Source: Paenibacillus cookii
GTDB lineage: Bacteria > Bacillota > Bacilli > Paenibacillales > Paenibacillaceae
DNA: 64,000 nucleotides
Assembly: GCF_018333375.1 (NCBI RefSeq)
Contig: NZ_BORW01000001.1
Location: 536,896 to 600,895 of the forward strand
Direction: 5' to 3'
Positions 26,171 through 34,663 of this stretch are shown here, one piece after another. The translations under genes and the position numbers were made by a program. The notes beneath the pieces are model-generated. The model was given only the letters and a program-made list of their open reading frames with translations, did not search any database and was not told the origin of the DNA. How positions within the stretch are numbered: position 1 is the first letter of the stretch; every line of letters begins with the position of its first letter.

Positions 26171-26566
26171 GATTACACCACCGTAAGCTATGACATTCGA
26201 TGCACGCAAGGATGCTGCATAATCCCCAAAAACGACTTTCAGTCCGAAATAGACAGCGACAAAGTTTGGTTCGGCCGCATCCCGTTTCCGGGAGCGGCCG
26301 GAATCGGATTTTGCATCATCCCGACGTCAAAAAGCCTAACCTATCCTATGTGCTTTTGTTGCCAAATGTACAGGTTCGTATGCATCGAAAAGAGCCCAAT
26401 TTGAAGCGTGCCGCCGTCAAAATAGGCGGATCGCGGTTGCGGGCTTGCCGAAGGCGGCAACGGCGCAGCTGCGCCGCCATTAAGGCGGGGCGTCGCGGCT
26501 TAAGGCCCTTTAAGGCGGACTTCGGCCCTCCCGCTTATTCAGGCGCTTCAGCGTTGATTCAGGCGC
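26171..26566. other. Intergenic region with short periodic GC-rich repeats
   Basis: There is no gene in this ~400 bp. TTAAGGC occurs at about 26480, 26500 and 26510, and ATTCAGGCGC at 26537 and 26557 with AAAAAGGCGC at about 26567, so the 20-then-10 bp spacing is repeated with an offset near 57 bp, like a decayed tandem duplication. The promoter of pulA must lie at the left end on the reverse strand; I could not fix its boxes. Confidence 0.4.
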
Positions 26567-26605
26567 AAAAAGGCGCCGGATCATGCCGGATCCGACGCCT
26601 TTTCC
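26567..26605 (-). terminator. Terminator after gcvH
   Basis: On the reverse strand AAAAGGCGTCGGATC pairs with GATCCGGCGCCTTTTT (one G-U) around a 6-nt loop, ending in a T-run. It lies about 20 bp after the gcvH stop. Confidence 0.85.
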
Positions 26606-26623
26606 ATCCATTTTTTCGGATTG

Positions 26624-27016
26624 CTACTCTTCGAGAAACTCTGCGTATTGCTGCGGACTGAGCAAAGCCGAGAGCTGCTCCTCCAGATCGCCTTCGACTT
26701 CGATTTCGGCCATCCACCCGCCGTCGTACGGTTCGTTGTTGACGAGCTCCGGCTCGTCGCCGAGCCGCGGATTGATTTTGGCGATTTGGCCGCTGACGGG
26801 GCTGAACAGGTCCGACACGGTTTTGACGGATTCGATCGTGCCGATGCTTTCTTCAGCCTGTACGCTTGCGCCTTCTTCGGGAAGCTCCACGAATACGATG
26901 TCGCCAAGCTGATGCTGGGCGAAATCGCTGATGCCGATGCGCACGACGTTTCCGCTTACCTTTTCGACCCATTCGTGATCCTTGCTGTACCAACGGTTTT
27001 CTTTCACATTGCTCAT
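26624..27016 (-). CDS. gcvH: Glycine cleavage system H protein
   Basis: A 130-aa lipoyl carrier protein. RWYSKDHEWVEKVSGNVVRIGISDFAQHQLGDIVFVELPEEG and the lipoylated Lys65 in GTIESVKTVSDLFSP are diagnostic; PELVNNEPYDGGWMAEIEVEG closes the barrel. It shuttles the aminomethyl group from the P protein to GcvT. Here it is separated from gcvT-gcvPA-gcvPB and lies 62 bp after sdaAA on the same strand with no terminator between, so it may be read from the glycine-riboswitch-controlled sda transcript. GcvH also serves lipoate transfer in Firmicutes, which may explain independent expression. GAAGGAGAGTCG precedes the ATG. Confidence 0.97.
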   Translation of the reverse strand: MSNVKENRWYSKDHEWVEKVSGNVVRIGISDFAQHQLGDIVFVELPEEGASVQAEESIGTIESVKTVSDLFSPVSGQIAKINPRLGDEPELVNNEPYDGGWMAEIEVEGDLEEQLSALLSPQQYAEFLEE

Positions 27017-27078
27017 CGTTTTTCGACTCTCCTTCGATTCTTGTCGTCATCCTTCGAAATAGGGTTGCTAATGAGCCA

Positions 27079-28011
27079 TTATGGGGTGTCTGACGGCGGC
27101 TGCTTGGTTTCTTTGGCTTCCTTGGCTTTGCGGCGGCGCTGCTCGACCAGCTCTCGGGTCAGCCTGCGGCCGGTAGGCGTGGCGGCAAGGCCGCCTTTGC
27201 CCGTTTCCCGGTGTTTGCTCGGCATGGCGCTGCCGACCTCCAGCATGACGCCGATAACCTCGTCGGCGGGAATGACGCTGCCGACGCCGGCAAGGGCCAT
27301 ATCGGCGGCTGCCAGCGCGGTGACGGCGCCGAGGCCGTTGCGGACGATGCACGGAATTTCCACCAATCCGGCGACGGGATCGCAAATGAGGCCGAGGCAG
27401 TTTTTCATGGCCAAGCCGACCGCATGGACGGCCTGACGCGGCGAGCCGCCCCTTAGTTCGACCATGGCCCCGGCCGCCATGCCGATCGCCGATCCGACCT
27501 CGGCCTGGCAGCCGCCTTCCGCGCCGGAAATCGACGCGTTGTTGGCAATGACGTACCCGATCGCCCCGGCCGTAAATAAGCCGCGCACCAGCTTGTCGTC
27601 CTCCCAGCCGAAGCGTTCCTGCGAGCTGACGAACACGCCGGGAATGATGCCGCAGGAGCCCGCCGTCGGCGTGGCGATGATTCTCCCCATCGAGGCGTTC
27701 ACTTCGGAGACGGCGAGGGCGTAAGCCATCGCCATGGCGGAGGGCTCGCCGAGCGACGTATCGCCCTGCCGCATGTAATCCGCAACCTTCTTGGCGTCGC
27801 CCCCCGTCAGGCCGCTGCGGGATTTCGTGTTGCCGGTCAGCCCTTTGCGGACGGCTTCCTTCATCACCTGGTAGTATTCGGCCATCTGCCGGAATACGTC
27901 TTCGGCGGGAACGCCCGTTTCCTTGGCCTGATCCTCCAGCATCACCTCGGCGATCGTTTTGTTTTCTTTCAGGCATATGTCTGCCAGCTGTTCCAGCGTC
28001 TCGAATCTCAT
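27079..28011 (-). CDS. sdaAA: L-serine dehydratase, alpha subunit
   Basis: A 310-aa iron-sulfur subunit that, with SdaAB, deaminates L-serine to pyruvate and ammonia. MRFETLEQLADICLKENKTIAEVML, GRIIATPTAGSCGIIPG, ISGAEGGCQAEVGSAIGMAAGAMVE and NCLGLICDPVAGLVEIPCIVRN (Cys ligands of the [4Fe-4S] cluster) identify it. The C-terminus is basic (RRRKAKEAKETKQ). Start at ATG 28011 with AAAGGAG upstream, 5 bp after the sdaAB stop; a much longer open frame through sdaAB is a composition artefact. It is the second gene behind the reverse-strand glycine riboswitch. Confidence 0.95.
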   Translation of the reverse strand: MRFETLEQLADICLKENKTIAEVMLEDQAKETGVPAEDVFRQMAEYYQVMKEAVRKGLTGNTKSRSGLTGGDAKKVADYMRQGDTSLGEPSAMAMAYALAVSEVNASMGRIIATPTAGSCGIIPGVFVSSQERFGWEDDKLVRGLFTAGAIGYVIANNASISGAEGGCQAEVGSAIGMAAGAMVELRGGSPRQAVHAVGLAMKNCLGLICDPVAGLVEIPCIVRNGLGAVTALAAADMALAGVGSVIPADEVIGVMLEVGSAMPSKHRETGKGGLAATPTGRRLTRELVEQRRRKAKEAKETKQPPSDTP

Positions 28012-28016
28012 CGCAT

Positions 28017-28691
28017 TTAGCTCCTTTGGGTCAAATCGATCATCGTCACTTCCAAAATATGCGGAAGGCGGGCCATCTCCTCCAGTACGGAGGGGGCGGG
28101 CGCCGAATCCAGCTCGAACACCGTCATGGCCGCTTCGCTGCGCCCCTTGCGGTCCACGTCCATGTAACCGATGTTGACGCCTTCCCGGCTGAGCAGGCCC
28201 GTCAGGTCGGCAATCACGCCGCGGCTGTCGGTATGCGTCACCGCGATCGTCGGGTATTCGCCGGTCATCTGCACGTCGAATCCGTTCAAGGCATAAACGG
28301 CAATCGTTCCTCCCCCGATGGAAGCCGCGACCATCTCCGCCTTCCGTTCCCCGGCCCAAAGCTTGAGTTTGACGGAATTCGGGTGCGGACCGTTGCCTTT
28401 CCCCTGAACCCATTCGATGCTCATCCCGGCTTTTTCGGCTTCGATGTCCGCCTCCGGGATCCGTTCATCGTCCGTGTCGAAGTTCAGCAGCCCCGCGGTC
28501 AATGCAAGGTCCGTTCCATGTCCCCAATACGTCTCCGCAAAAGAACCGTACAAAGTGGCTTCGACCTTCTCCGGCTGACATCCGAGCAGTTGGCGCGCCA
28601 CCCTGCCGATGCGCACGGCGCCCGCGGTATGCGAACTGGAAGGACCCACCATGGACGGGCCGATGATGGAAAATACATGTTTGAATCTCAC
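28017..28691 (-). CDS. sdaAB: L-serine dehydratase, beta subunit
   Basis: A 224-aa subunit. FKHVFSIIGPSMVGPSSSHTAGAVRIGR is the conserved catalytic loop; a C-terminal ACT domain (YPTIAVTHTDSRGVIADLTGLLSREGVNIGYMDV) probably binds a regulatory amino acid. I prefer the GTG at 28691 (reading MRFKHVF as in homologues), about 10 nt after AGGAG; a GTG three codons earlier is almost on top of that site. The gene is first behind a tandem glycine riboswitch, so serine breakdown is coupled to glycine level; glycine can reach serine through GlyA (not in the window). Confidence 0.95.
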   Translation of the reverse strand: MRFKHVFSIIGPSMVGPSSSHTAGAVRIGRVARQLLGCQPEKVEATLYGSFAETYWGHGTDLALTAGLLNFDTDDERIPEADIEAEKAGMSIEWVQGKGNGPHPNSVKLKLWAGERKAEMVAASIGGGTIAVYALNGFDVQMTGEYPTIAVTHTDSRGVIADLTGLLSREGVNIGYMDVDRKGRSEAAMTVFELDSAPAPSVLEEMARLPHILEVTMIDLTQRS

Positions 28692-28766
28692 TAACTCCAC
28701 GCTCCTGTTTTAGGTCATTCAAGTCAGGAAGTTTCACGGTGTTCAACATCGCACGAACAAGGGCAA

Positions 28767-28815
28767 CAAAAAAGAGGACAGCAAAAAAGGTATGCAGCAC
28801 CTTTTCTCTGTCCCT
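28767..28815 (-). terminator. Terminator at the end of the sda glycine riboswitch
   Basis: On the reverse strand GGACAG at the 3' edge of the second aptamer pairs with CTGTCC, with inner stem AAAAGGT / ACCTTTT, followed by CTTTTTTG. Sharing GGACAG with the aptamer is the expected switch geometry. Confidence 0.8.
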
Positions 28816-28993
28816 TGTACCTGAGAGTTTGGACGGAAACCTGCCGTTTCCGCGTTCCCCTTGGGTGGCTGACGCTCTCTCCAGAGCCGCGTCCGGCGAC
28901 GGTTCCTTGTACCTGAGAGATTAGCCGCCGGTTTGTGCCCTCCCGCAGCTTGCTCCTTCGGTGCCGCCTTATGAAAAAGGCAGTCTCTCCCGT
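28816..28993 (-). promoter_or_regulatory. Tandem glycine riboswitch upstream of sdaAB-sdaAA
   Basis: The reverse strand shows two glycine (gcvT-type) aptamers. The first has GGGAGAGACTGCC, GGCGGCACCGAAGGAGCAAG, GCGGGAGG and closing AATCTCTCAGG; the second has CTCTGGAGAGAG, CAGCCACCCAAGGGGAA and closing AAACTCTCAGGTACAAGG. A terminator overlaps the 3' edge, so glycine probably allows read-through into the serine dehydratase genes. The region 28994-29175 between this element and the ROK gene holds its promoter (AT-rich, TATACA near 29015) and nothing else I can identify. Confidence 0.95.
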
Positions 28994-29175
28994 TCGCCAT
29001 CATCCGCTTGTATATAAATGTCCATTCATGATTGAAACCATTTACAATCCTAATCACCTTAAGAATAAAGCAGAGCAAACGGCGCTGTCAATATAACAGG
29101 AACCTGATTTTCCCGAACAGCGAACACCCTCTTGTTTCCCGCGGTTTTCCCGTCGTTCTTCCGCCTTCCGGCCGC

Positions 29176-30006
29176 CTAAATCCGCATGCCGCTGCGCATG
29201 TATTCCATGGCGCCTAGGGCGACGATGCGTTTATTGTCTTTGGCCGGGGCGATCAGGCAAGCGCCGAACATGTCCGGAAGGGTATGTTTTTGCGCCGTTT
29301 CAAGCGCATGCTCCATATACCCGGGATAGGTGGCGGTGCTGCCGCCGACCACGATCACATCCGGATTAAACAGATGGATCACGTTCGTCAACGCCATTCC
29401 GAAATATTCGCCCGCACGGGCAATCAGCTGCATGGCGGCCGGTTCGTTTCGGTTGATCCGCTCCAGGAATTCATCAATGCCGCAGCCGGCCTGCTGCAAA
29501 ATGCCGATGCCCCCCGCGACGCTGTCCAGCCTTTGGGGACCTTCTGCCGTCTGGATGATGCAGTATCCCAGTTCCCCGGCAAAACCGTGTGCCCCTGTAA
29601 ACATCCGCCCCTTCGAATAGACGCCGAGCGCCGTGCCGGAACCGGCCATAATGACAGCGATCGTGTCTTTGTCCTTGTAGTGGACCGTTTCGGCGACCGC
29701 AGCCGATTTGACGTTAAACCGGACGGGAAACCTTCCCGCGCCGAAATAATCAGCGATAATCCCGCTTAAGGAGCGGACGTCCGACAACTGAACGCGGTGA
29801 TCCCCCTCCACGAGGCCCGGCACCGCCATGCCGACCCCTTCCGGCTCGAACGGAAGGCGCTCGATAAACGCGTCGAGCTCCTGCTTCAGCCGCTCCCGCG
29901 GGCAATCCAGCCCGGTCGGCACTTTATTTTCGAACGTTTTTCCTTCATGCTCCGCGTACATGTACATTTTCGTGCAGCCGATATCCACGCCGACGATTTT
30001 TTCCAC
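29176..30006 (-). CDS. ROK family sugar kinase-like protein
   Basis: A 276-aa actin-fold protein. IVGVDIGCTKMYMY (phosphate-1 loop with Asp8), VGMAVPGLVEG, VKSAAVAETVHYKDKDTIAVIMAGSGTALG, HGFAGELGYCIIQTAEGP and NPDVIVVGGSTATY are ROK motifs. The Cys-rich zinc motif (CxCGxxGCxE) following the GHxG-like segment is absent, so it is an atypical ROK protein; it has no N-terminal helix-turn-helix, arguing for a kinase or N-acetylhexosamine kinase rather than a repressor. It starts with GTG preceded by GGGGAGGATGAACAC. It lies alone between the two glycine riboswitches, and its substrate cannot be inferred from context. Confidence 0.8.
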   Translation of the reverse strand: MEKIVGVDIGCTKMYMYAEHEGKTFENKVPTGLDCPRERLKQELDAFIERLPFEPEGVGMAVPGLVEGDHRVQLSDVRSLSGIIADYFGAGRFPVRFNVKSAAVAETVHYKDKDTIAVIMAGSGTALGVYSKGRMFTGAHGFAGELGYCIIQTAEGPQRLDSVAGGIGILQQAGCGIDEFLERINRNEPAAMQLIARAGEYFGMALTNVIHLFNPDVIVVGGSTATYPGYMEHALETAQKHTLPDMFGACLIAPAKDNKRIVALGAMEYMRSGMRI

Positions 30007-30165
30007 GTGTTCATCCTCCCCGGATTACAGCTCGTAATGGGTCATGCCAATATCATTGTATCGCGGCGAACGCGGAAACAGTATGTTAAAATTCAACGTT
30101 TTCCGATGCTTTTGCCGCCGGGCGTCCGCCCTGCCAAGCTTCGGCCTTTCCTCCGGATAATGTTG

Positions 30166-30194
30166 TTGACATTCCGCAAGGCTTTGAGTATTAA
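30166..30194 (+). promoter_or_regulatory. SigA-type promoter of the gcvT operon
   Basis: TTGACA (30166-30171) and TATTAA (30189-30194) have a 17-bp spacer and lie about 34 bp before the glycine riboswitch. Confidence 0.75.
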
Positions 30195-30227
30195 TGGTAG
30201 TAGACAATTCAATAGCGGATGAAGGTA

Positions 30228-30450
30228 ATGGGAGAGATTACTGTTTACCGGTGACGCCGAAGGAGTAAGCCCGCGTGAAAACGGGTGAATCTCTCAGGCA
30301 AAAGGACCATTATCGGACGCATCTCTGGAGAGAATTCTTGAGCGAAAAGAATCACCCAAGGGGAAATTTGTTGACCGGCACGACAGCGGCGCGCAGCCTT
30401 GCACCCGTGATGAGCCGTCAAGCAAAGTAACTCTCAGGTACCAAGGACAG
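30228..30450 (+). promoter_or_regulatory. Tandem glycine riboswitch upstream of gcvT
   Basis: Two glycine aptamers lie in series. The first runs from GGGAGAGATTACTG through GACGCCGAAGGAGTAAG and GCGTGAAAACGGGTG to AATCTCTCAGGCAAAAGGACC; the second from CATCTCTGGAGAGAATT through AATCACCCAAGGGGAAAT to TAACTCTCAGGTACCAAGGACAG. The second aptamer has an enlarged arm (GCCGGCACGACAGCGGCG region). This is the known ON switch for glycine cleavage operons. Confidence 0.97.
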
Positions 30451-30508
30451 AGCAAGAGGATCCGTATGCCGATGATCGGCATGCTTGTTCTTTTGCCTGT
30501 CCTTTTTG
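30443..30508 (+). terminator. Terminator at the end of the gcvT glycine riboswitch
   Basis: AAGGACAG (30443-30450) pairs with CTGTCCTT (30497-30504) followed by TTTG. A second hairpin, ATGCCGAT-ATCGGCAT (around 30466-30482), sits inside. The 5' arm is the 3' edge of the aptamer, as in the sda switch. Confidence 0.75.
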
Positions 30509-30544
30509 TGCTTTCGAAAAATGGAAAGAGAAGGTGATGGAAAC

Positions 30545-31663
30545 GTGTCCGAGCTTAAACGAACCCCGCTTTACCCGCTGTATGCCGACATTCCGGGCGT
30601 GCGCTGCATCGATTTTGGCGGCTGGGAGCTTCCCGTCCAGTTCAGCGGCATCCATAAGGAGCATGAAGCCGTCCGCGAAGCCGCAGGTTTATTCGACGTG
30701 TCCCACATGGGCGAATTTTTCGTCAGCGGCCCGCAGGCCGAAAGCTTCCTTCAGCGCATGACCGTCAATGATGTAACCGTTCTCGTCCCCGGGCAGGCGC
30801 AATACAGCGCCATGTGTTATCCGGACGGAGGCGTCGTCGACGATCTGCTGGTCTACAAGCTGGCCGAGGCATCCTATATGCTTGTCGTCAACGCTTCGAA
30901 TGTCCGCAAAGACTGGGAATGGCTGAGCCGGCATCTTGCGGACGGGGTCCGAATGACCGACAAATCCGATGATACGGCTCTGCTCGCGCTGCAGGGGCCC
31001 AAAGCGGAAGACATTCTCGCCCCCCTTGTCGATTGCGATTTGACGCAGCTCGGCGCGTTTCACTTTCTGCAAAACGTATCGCTGTTTGGCGCGTCCGTCC
31101 TCATCTCCCGCACCGGCTATACCGGCGAAGACGGATTCGAAATTTACCTGCCTGCCCAAGATGCGCCGGCCGTCTGGACCGGATTGCTTGAGCGCGGCGT
31201 TGCCTTCGGCCTGATTCCGGCCGGCCTCGGCGCCCGCGACACGCTCCGCTTCGAAGCCAAGCTGCCGCTTTACGGGCAGGAGCTGTCCCAGGACATCTCG
31301 CCGCTGGAAGGCGGCATCGGCTTTTTCGTGAAGCTGGGCAAAGGCGATTTCATCGGCAAAGACGCTCTGCAGCGGCAGAAGGAAAGCGGCGTGCCGCGCA
31401 AATTGGTCGGCGTGGAAATGATCGACCGCGGCATCCCCCGCTCGCATTACGCGGTTTATGCCGGCGGCGAGCGCATCGGAGAAATTACGACCGGCACCCA
31501 ATCCCCCACGCTGAAACGGAATTTGGGGCTGGCGCTCCTCGATAGCCGTTTTGCCGCCGTCGGCACGCAGGTCGAGGTCGATGTGCGGGGCAAACGCCTG
31601 CAAGCCGAAGTTGTTCCCGTTCCATTCTATAAACGAGCCCGAAAAGGAGCTGACTCCAAGTGA
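30545..31663 (+). CDS. gcvT: Glycine cleavage T protein (aminomethyltransferase)
   Basis: A 372-aa folate-dependent enzyme that takes the methylene group from aminomethyl-GcvH to tetrahydrofolate and releases ammonia. [76 protein letters not shown] and the C-terminal [21 protein letters not shown] are standard GcvT segments. I chose GTG 30545 with GAAGGTGAT upstream because the protein then starts [13 protein letters not shown] like homologues; the frame stays open upstream into the terminator. It overlaps gcvPA by 4 bp. Confidence 0.96.
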   Translation: MSELKRTPLYPLYADIPGVRCIDFGGWELPVQFSGIHKEHEAVREAAGLFDVSHMGEFFVSGPQAESFLQRMTVNDVTVLVPGQAQYSAMCYPDGGVVDDLLVYKLAEASYMLVVNASNVRKDWEWLSRHLADGVRMTDKSDDTALLALQGPKAEDILAPLVDCDLTQLGAFHFLQNVSLFGASVLISRTGYTGEDGFEIYLPAQDAPAVWTGLLERGVAFGLIPAGLGARDTLRFEAKLPLYGQELSQDISPLEGGIGFFVKLGKGDFIGKDALQRQKESGVPRKLVGVEMIDRGIPRSHYAVYAGGERIGEITTGTQSPTLKRNLGLALLDSRFAAVGTQVEVDVRGKRLQAEVVPVPFYKRARKGADSK

Positions 31664-33012
31664 AGCACCGTTATCTGCCGATGACCGAGCAGGATCAGCA
31701 GGAAATGCTGAAAACCGTCGGAGCGAATTCGATTGAAGATCTTTTTAAGGACATTCCCGAAGAAATCCGTTTCAAAGGCGAGCTTCCGGTCTCCAAGCGG
31801 CTGGACGAGTACGCCCTCACGACCTATCTGTCCGCGCTTGCCGCCAAAAACGCGAACACCGACCAATACCCCAGCTTCCTTGGCGCCGGACTTTATGATC
31901 ATCATATTCCTTCCGTCATCAACCATGTCGTATCCAGATCCGAATTTTATACGGCTTACACGCCGTACCAGCCTGAAATCAGCCAAGGCGAGCTGCAGGC
32001 GATCTTCGAGTTCCAGTCCTATATTTGCGAGCTGACGGGCATGGCGGTCGCCAACGCCAGCATGTACGACGGCGCGACGGCCCTCGCGGAAGCCGGTTCC
32101 CTGGCGAGCGCCGCCACCAAGCGGACCAAACTTGTCGTCTCCGCGGCGGTTCACCCGGAATCGAGGCAAGTGCTTCATACGTATGCCCGGGGATTGGGTC
32201 TGGACATCGTCGAGGTCGGCACGCACAACGGCGTGACGGACATGGCCGAGCTGGCCCAAGCCGTTTCGGACGATACCGCGGCCGTACTCGTGCAAAACCC
32301 GAACTTTTTCGGATCGGTCGAAGATCTCGCGGCCATCGGCGGCTTGATCCATAACCACAAAGGGCTTATGGTGGTCAGCGCCAACCCGCTGTCGCTCGGG
32401 CTGCTGGAAGCGCCGGGCAGACTCGGCGCCGACATCGTCGTCGGAGACGCCCAGCCGCTTGGCATCGCGGCTTCGTTCGGAGGTCCGACCTGCGGATTTT
32501 TCGCCGTGTCCCAAGAGCATATGCGCCGAATCCCGGGCCGCATCGTCGGCCAGACGGTCGACCGGAACGGGAAACGCGGCTTCGTCCTGACGCTTCAGGC
32601 CCGCGAACAGCATATCCGCCGGGAAAAGGCGACCTCCAACATCTGCTCGAACCAGGCGCTGCTTGCGCTTTGCGCATCCGTATACTTGTCCGTCATGGGC
32701 AAGCAGGGATTGATCGAGGTCGGCCGGCTGAACCTGCAAAAAAGCCATTATGCCGCAGGACAACTTGCGAAATTGCCCGGCGTGACGCTGCCGCACGCCT
32801 CTCCTTTTTTCAACGAATTCGTGATCAAGCTGCCTGCCGGCACATCCGTCGCGGACGTCAACGCGAAACTGCTGAAGCAAGGCTTCCTGGGCGGGTACGA
32901 TCTCGGCCGCGCTTATCCGGAGCTTGAAGGACATATGCTGGTTGCCGTCACCGAACGCCGTACGAAAGAACAGATCGACCAATTCGTTTCATTGCTGGAG
33001 GGCTGTTTATGA
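31660..33012 (+). CDS. gcvPA: Glycine dehydrogenase (decarboxylating), subunit 1
   Basis: A 450-aa PLP-fold subunit lacking the catalytic Lys. [84 protein letters not shown] and [23 protein letters not shown] identify the N-terminal half of the P protein, encoded separately in Firmicutes and archaea. GTG start in a GTGA overlap with the gcvT stop. It forms an alpha2-beta2 enzyme with GcvPB that decarboxylates glycine and loads the aminomethyl group on GcvH. Confidence 0.97.
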   Translation: MKHRYLPMTEQDQQEMLKTVGANSIEDLFKDIPEEIRFKGELPVSKRLDEYALTTYLSALAAKNANTDQYPSFLGAGLYDHHIPSVINHVVSRSEFYTAYTPYQPEISQGELQAIFEFQSYICELTGMAVANASMYDGATALAEAGSLASAATKRTKLVVSAAVHPESRQVLHTYARGLGLDIVEVGTHNGVTDMAELAQAVSDDTAAVLVQNPNFFGSVEDLAAIGGLIHNHKGLMVVSANPLSLGLLEAPGRLGADIVVGDAQPLGIAASFGGPTCGFFAVSQEHMRRIPGRIVGQTVDRNGKRGFVLTLQAREQHIRREKATSNICSNQALLALCASVYLSVMGKQGLIEVGRLNLQKSHYAAGQLAKLPGVTLPHASPFFNEFVIKLPAGTSVADVNAKLLKQGFLGGYDLGRAYPELEGHMLVAVTERRTKEQIDQFVSLLEGCL

Positions 33013-34466
33013 TACAGGAAAAAGCGTTGATATTTGAGCTGAGCCACCCCGGCCGCATCGCCTACTCCCTTCCGGAGCTCGACGTGCCCGAACTGGAGGC
33101 CGAATCCCTCATACCGGCCGCCATGCTGCGCAGCGAAACCGCGGCGTTGCCGGAGGTGTACGAGGTCGACGTCATCCGCCACTACACGGAGCTGTCCCGC
33201 CGCAATTTCGGCGTGGATAACGGGTTTTATCCGCTCGGCTCCTGCACGATGAAATACAATCCGAAGGTTAACGAAGACGTGGCGCGTTACCCGGGCTTCG
33301 CCAAAATCCATCCTTACCAGCCCGAAGAAAGCATCCAAGGCGCGCTCGAGCTGATGTATCAGCTGCAGCAGGACTTGGCGGGGCTTACCGGCATGGATGC
33401 CGTCACGCTGCAGCCTGCCGCAGGCGCGCACGGCGAATGGACCGGGCTCATGATGATCCGCGCGTATCATGAAAGCCGCGGCGAATTCCGCGACAAGGTG
33501 ATCGTGCCGGATTCGTCCCACGGCACCAACCCGGCCAGCGCATCCGTGGCCGGACTCAAAACGATTACGATTCCGTCCACGGACAAGGGACTCGTCGACC
33601 TGGAGGCGCTGCGCGCGGCGGTCGGCAGCGACACGGCGGCGCTGATGCTGACCAACCCGAACACGCTCGGCCTGTTCGAGGAGCAGATCCAGGAAATTGC
33701 GGCGATCGTTCACGAAGCCGGCGGGCTTCTGTATTACGACGGCGCCAATTCCAACGCGATCATGGGCATTACGCGCCCCGGCGACATGGGCTTTGACGTG
33801 GTGCACCTGAATTTGCATAAAACGATGAGCACGCCGCATGGCGGCGGCGGTCCCGGCGCCGGTCCGGTCGGCGTCAAAAACCTGCTCGTGCCGTTCCTGC
33901 CCCTGCCGCTCGTCTCGAAAAAGGAAGACGGGATGTATACGCTGGAAGGCGGCAGCGAATCGTCGATCGGCCGCGTGAAAGCTTATTACGGCAACTTCGG
34001 CATTCTCGTACGCGCCTATGCGTACATGCGCAGCTACGGTCCCGAAGGTCTGCGCCGCGTATCCGAATGCGCTGTGCTGAACGCCAATTACATGATGAAA
34101 CGCCTCGAACCCTATTACGACATTCCGTATCCGGGCGTCTGCAAGCATGAATTCGTCATGTCCGGCACGCCGCTCAAGCAATACGGCGTCCGCACCCTGG
34201 ACGTGGCGAAGCGGCTGCTCGATTTCGGGTATCATCCGCCGACCATCTACTTCCCGCTGAACGTGGACGAATGCATGATGATCGAACCGACGGAAACCGA
34301 AAGCAAAGACACGCTCGACGCCTTTATCGACACGATGATCCAAATCGCCAAGGAAGCCGAAGAGCAGCCGGAACTGCTGCTTAACGCCCCTTACGGCACG
34401 CCGGTCACCCGTTTGGACGAAACGACGGCCGCGCGCAAGCCCGTGCTGAACTGCGCCTGCAGTTAA
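33009..34466 (+). CDS. gcvPB: Glycine dehydrogenase (decarboxylating), subunit 2
   Basis: A 485-aa PLP enzyme, the C-terminal half of P protein. Lys271 in [18 protein letters not shown] binds [63 protein letters not shown] and a glycine-rich loop are all present. ATGA overlap with gcvPA gives tight coupling. With gcvT, gcvPA and the separately placed gcvH it completes glycine cleavage apart from the lipoamide dehydrogenase (L protein), which is not in this window. The operon ends at a strong bidirectional terminator. Confidence 0.97.
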   Translation: MIQEKALIFELSHPGRIAYSLPELDVPELEAESLIPAAMLRSETAALPEVYEVDVIRHYTELSRRNFGVDNGFYPLGSCTMKYNPKVNEDVARYPGFAKIHPYQPEESIQGALELMYQLQQDLAGLTGMDAVTLQPAAGAHGEWTGLMMIRAYHESRGEFRDKVIVPDSSHGTNPASASVAGLKTITIPSTDKGLVDLEALRAAVGSDTAALMLTNPNTLGLFEEQIQEIAAIVHEAGGLLYYDGANSNAIMGITRPGDMGFDVVHLNLHKTMSTPHGGGGPGAGPVGVKNLLVPFLPLPLVSKKEDGMYTLEGGSESSIGRVKAYYGNFGILVRAYAYMRSYGPEGLRRVSECAVLNANYMMKRLEPYYDIPYPGVCKHEFVMSGTPLKQYGVRTLDVAKRLLDFGYHPPTIYFPLNVDECMMIEPTETESKDTLDAFIDTMIQIAKEAEEQPELLLNAPYGTPVTRLDETTAARKPVLNCACS

Positions 34467-34495
34467 ACACGCCTTAGAAGCGGGGAAAACAAATC

Positions 34496-34535
34496 AAAAA
34501 GGCGGCCCAAGCCTATTCGCTTGGACCGCCTTTTT
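34496..34535. terminator. Bidirectional terminator between gcvPB and floT
   Basis: AAAAAGGCGG pairs with CCGCCTTTTT, with inner stem AAGC/GCTT, giving an A-run on one side and a T-run on the other. It serves the two convergent operons. Confidence 0.9.
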
Positions 34536-34663
34536 CATGGATATATGACTGGCATTGCGCCAGCTCCGAAACATGCCTTCGGCAAATGGGTCATTGAAGG
34601 CCCGCCGCTCCTCTTAACCCTCGTTTGCTCAGTCAACCGGCAAGAGGCAACAGCAGCGGGAAT

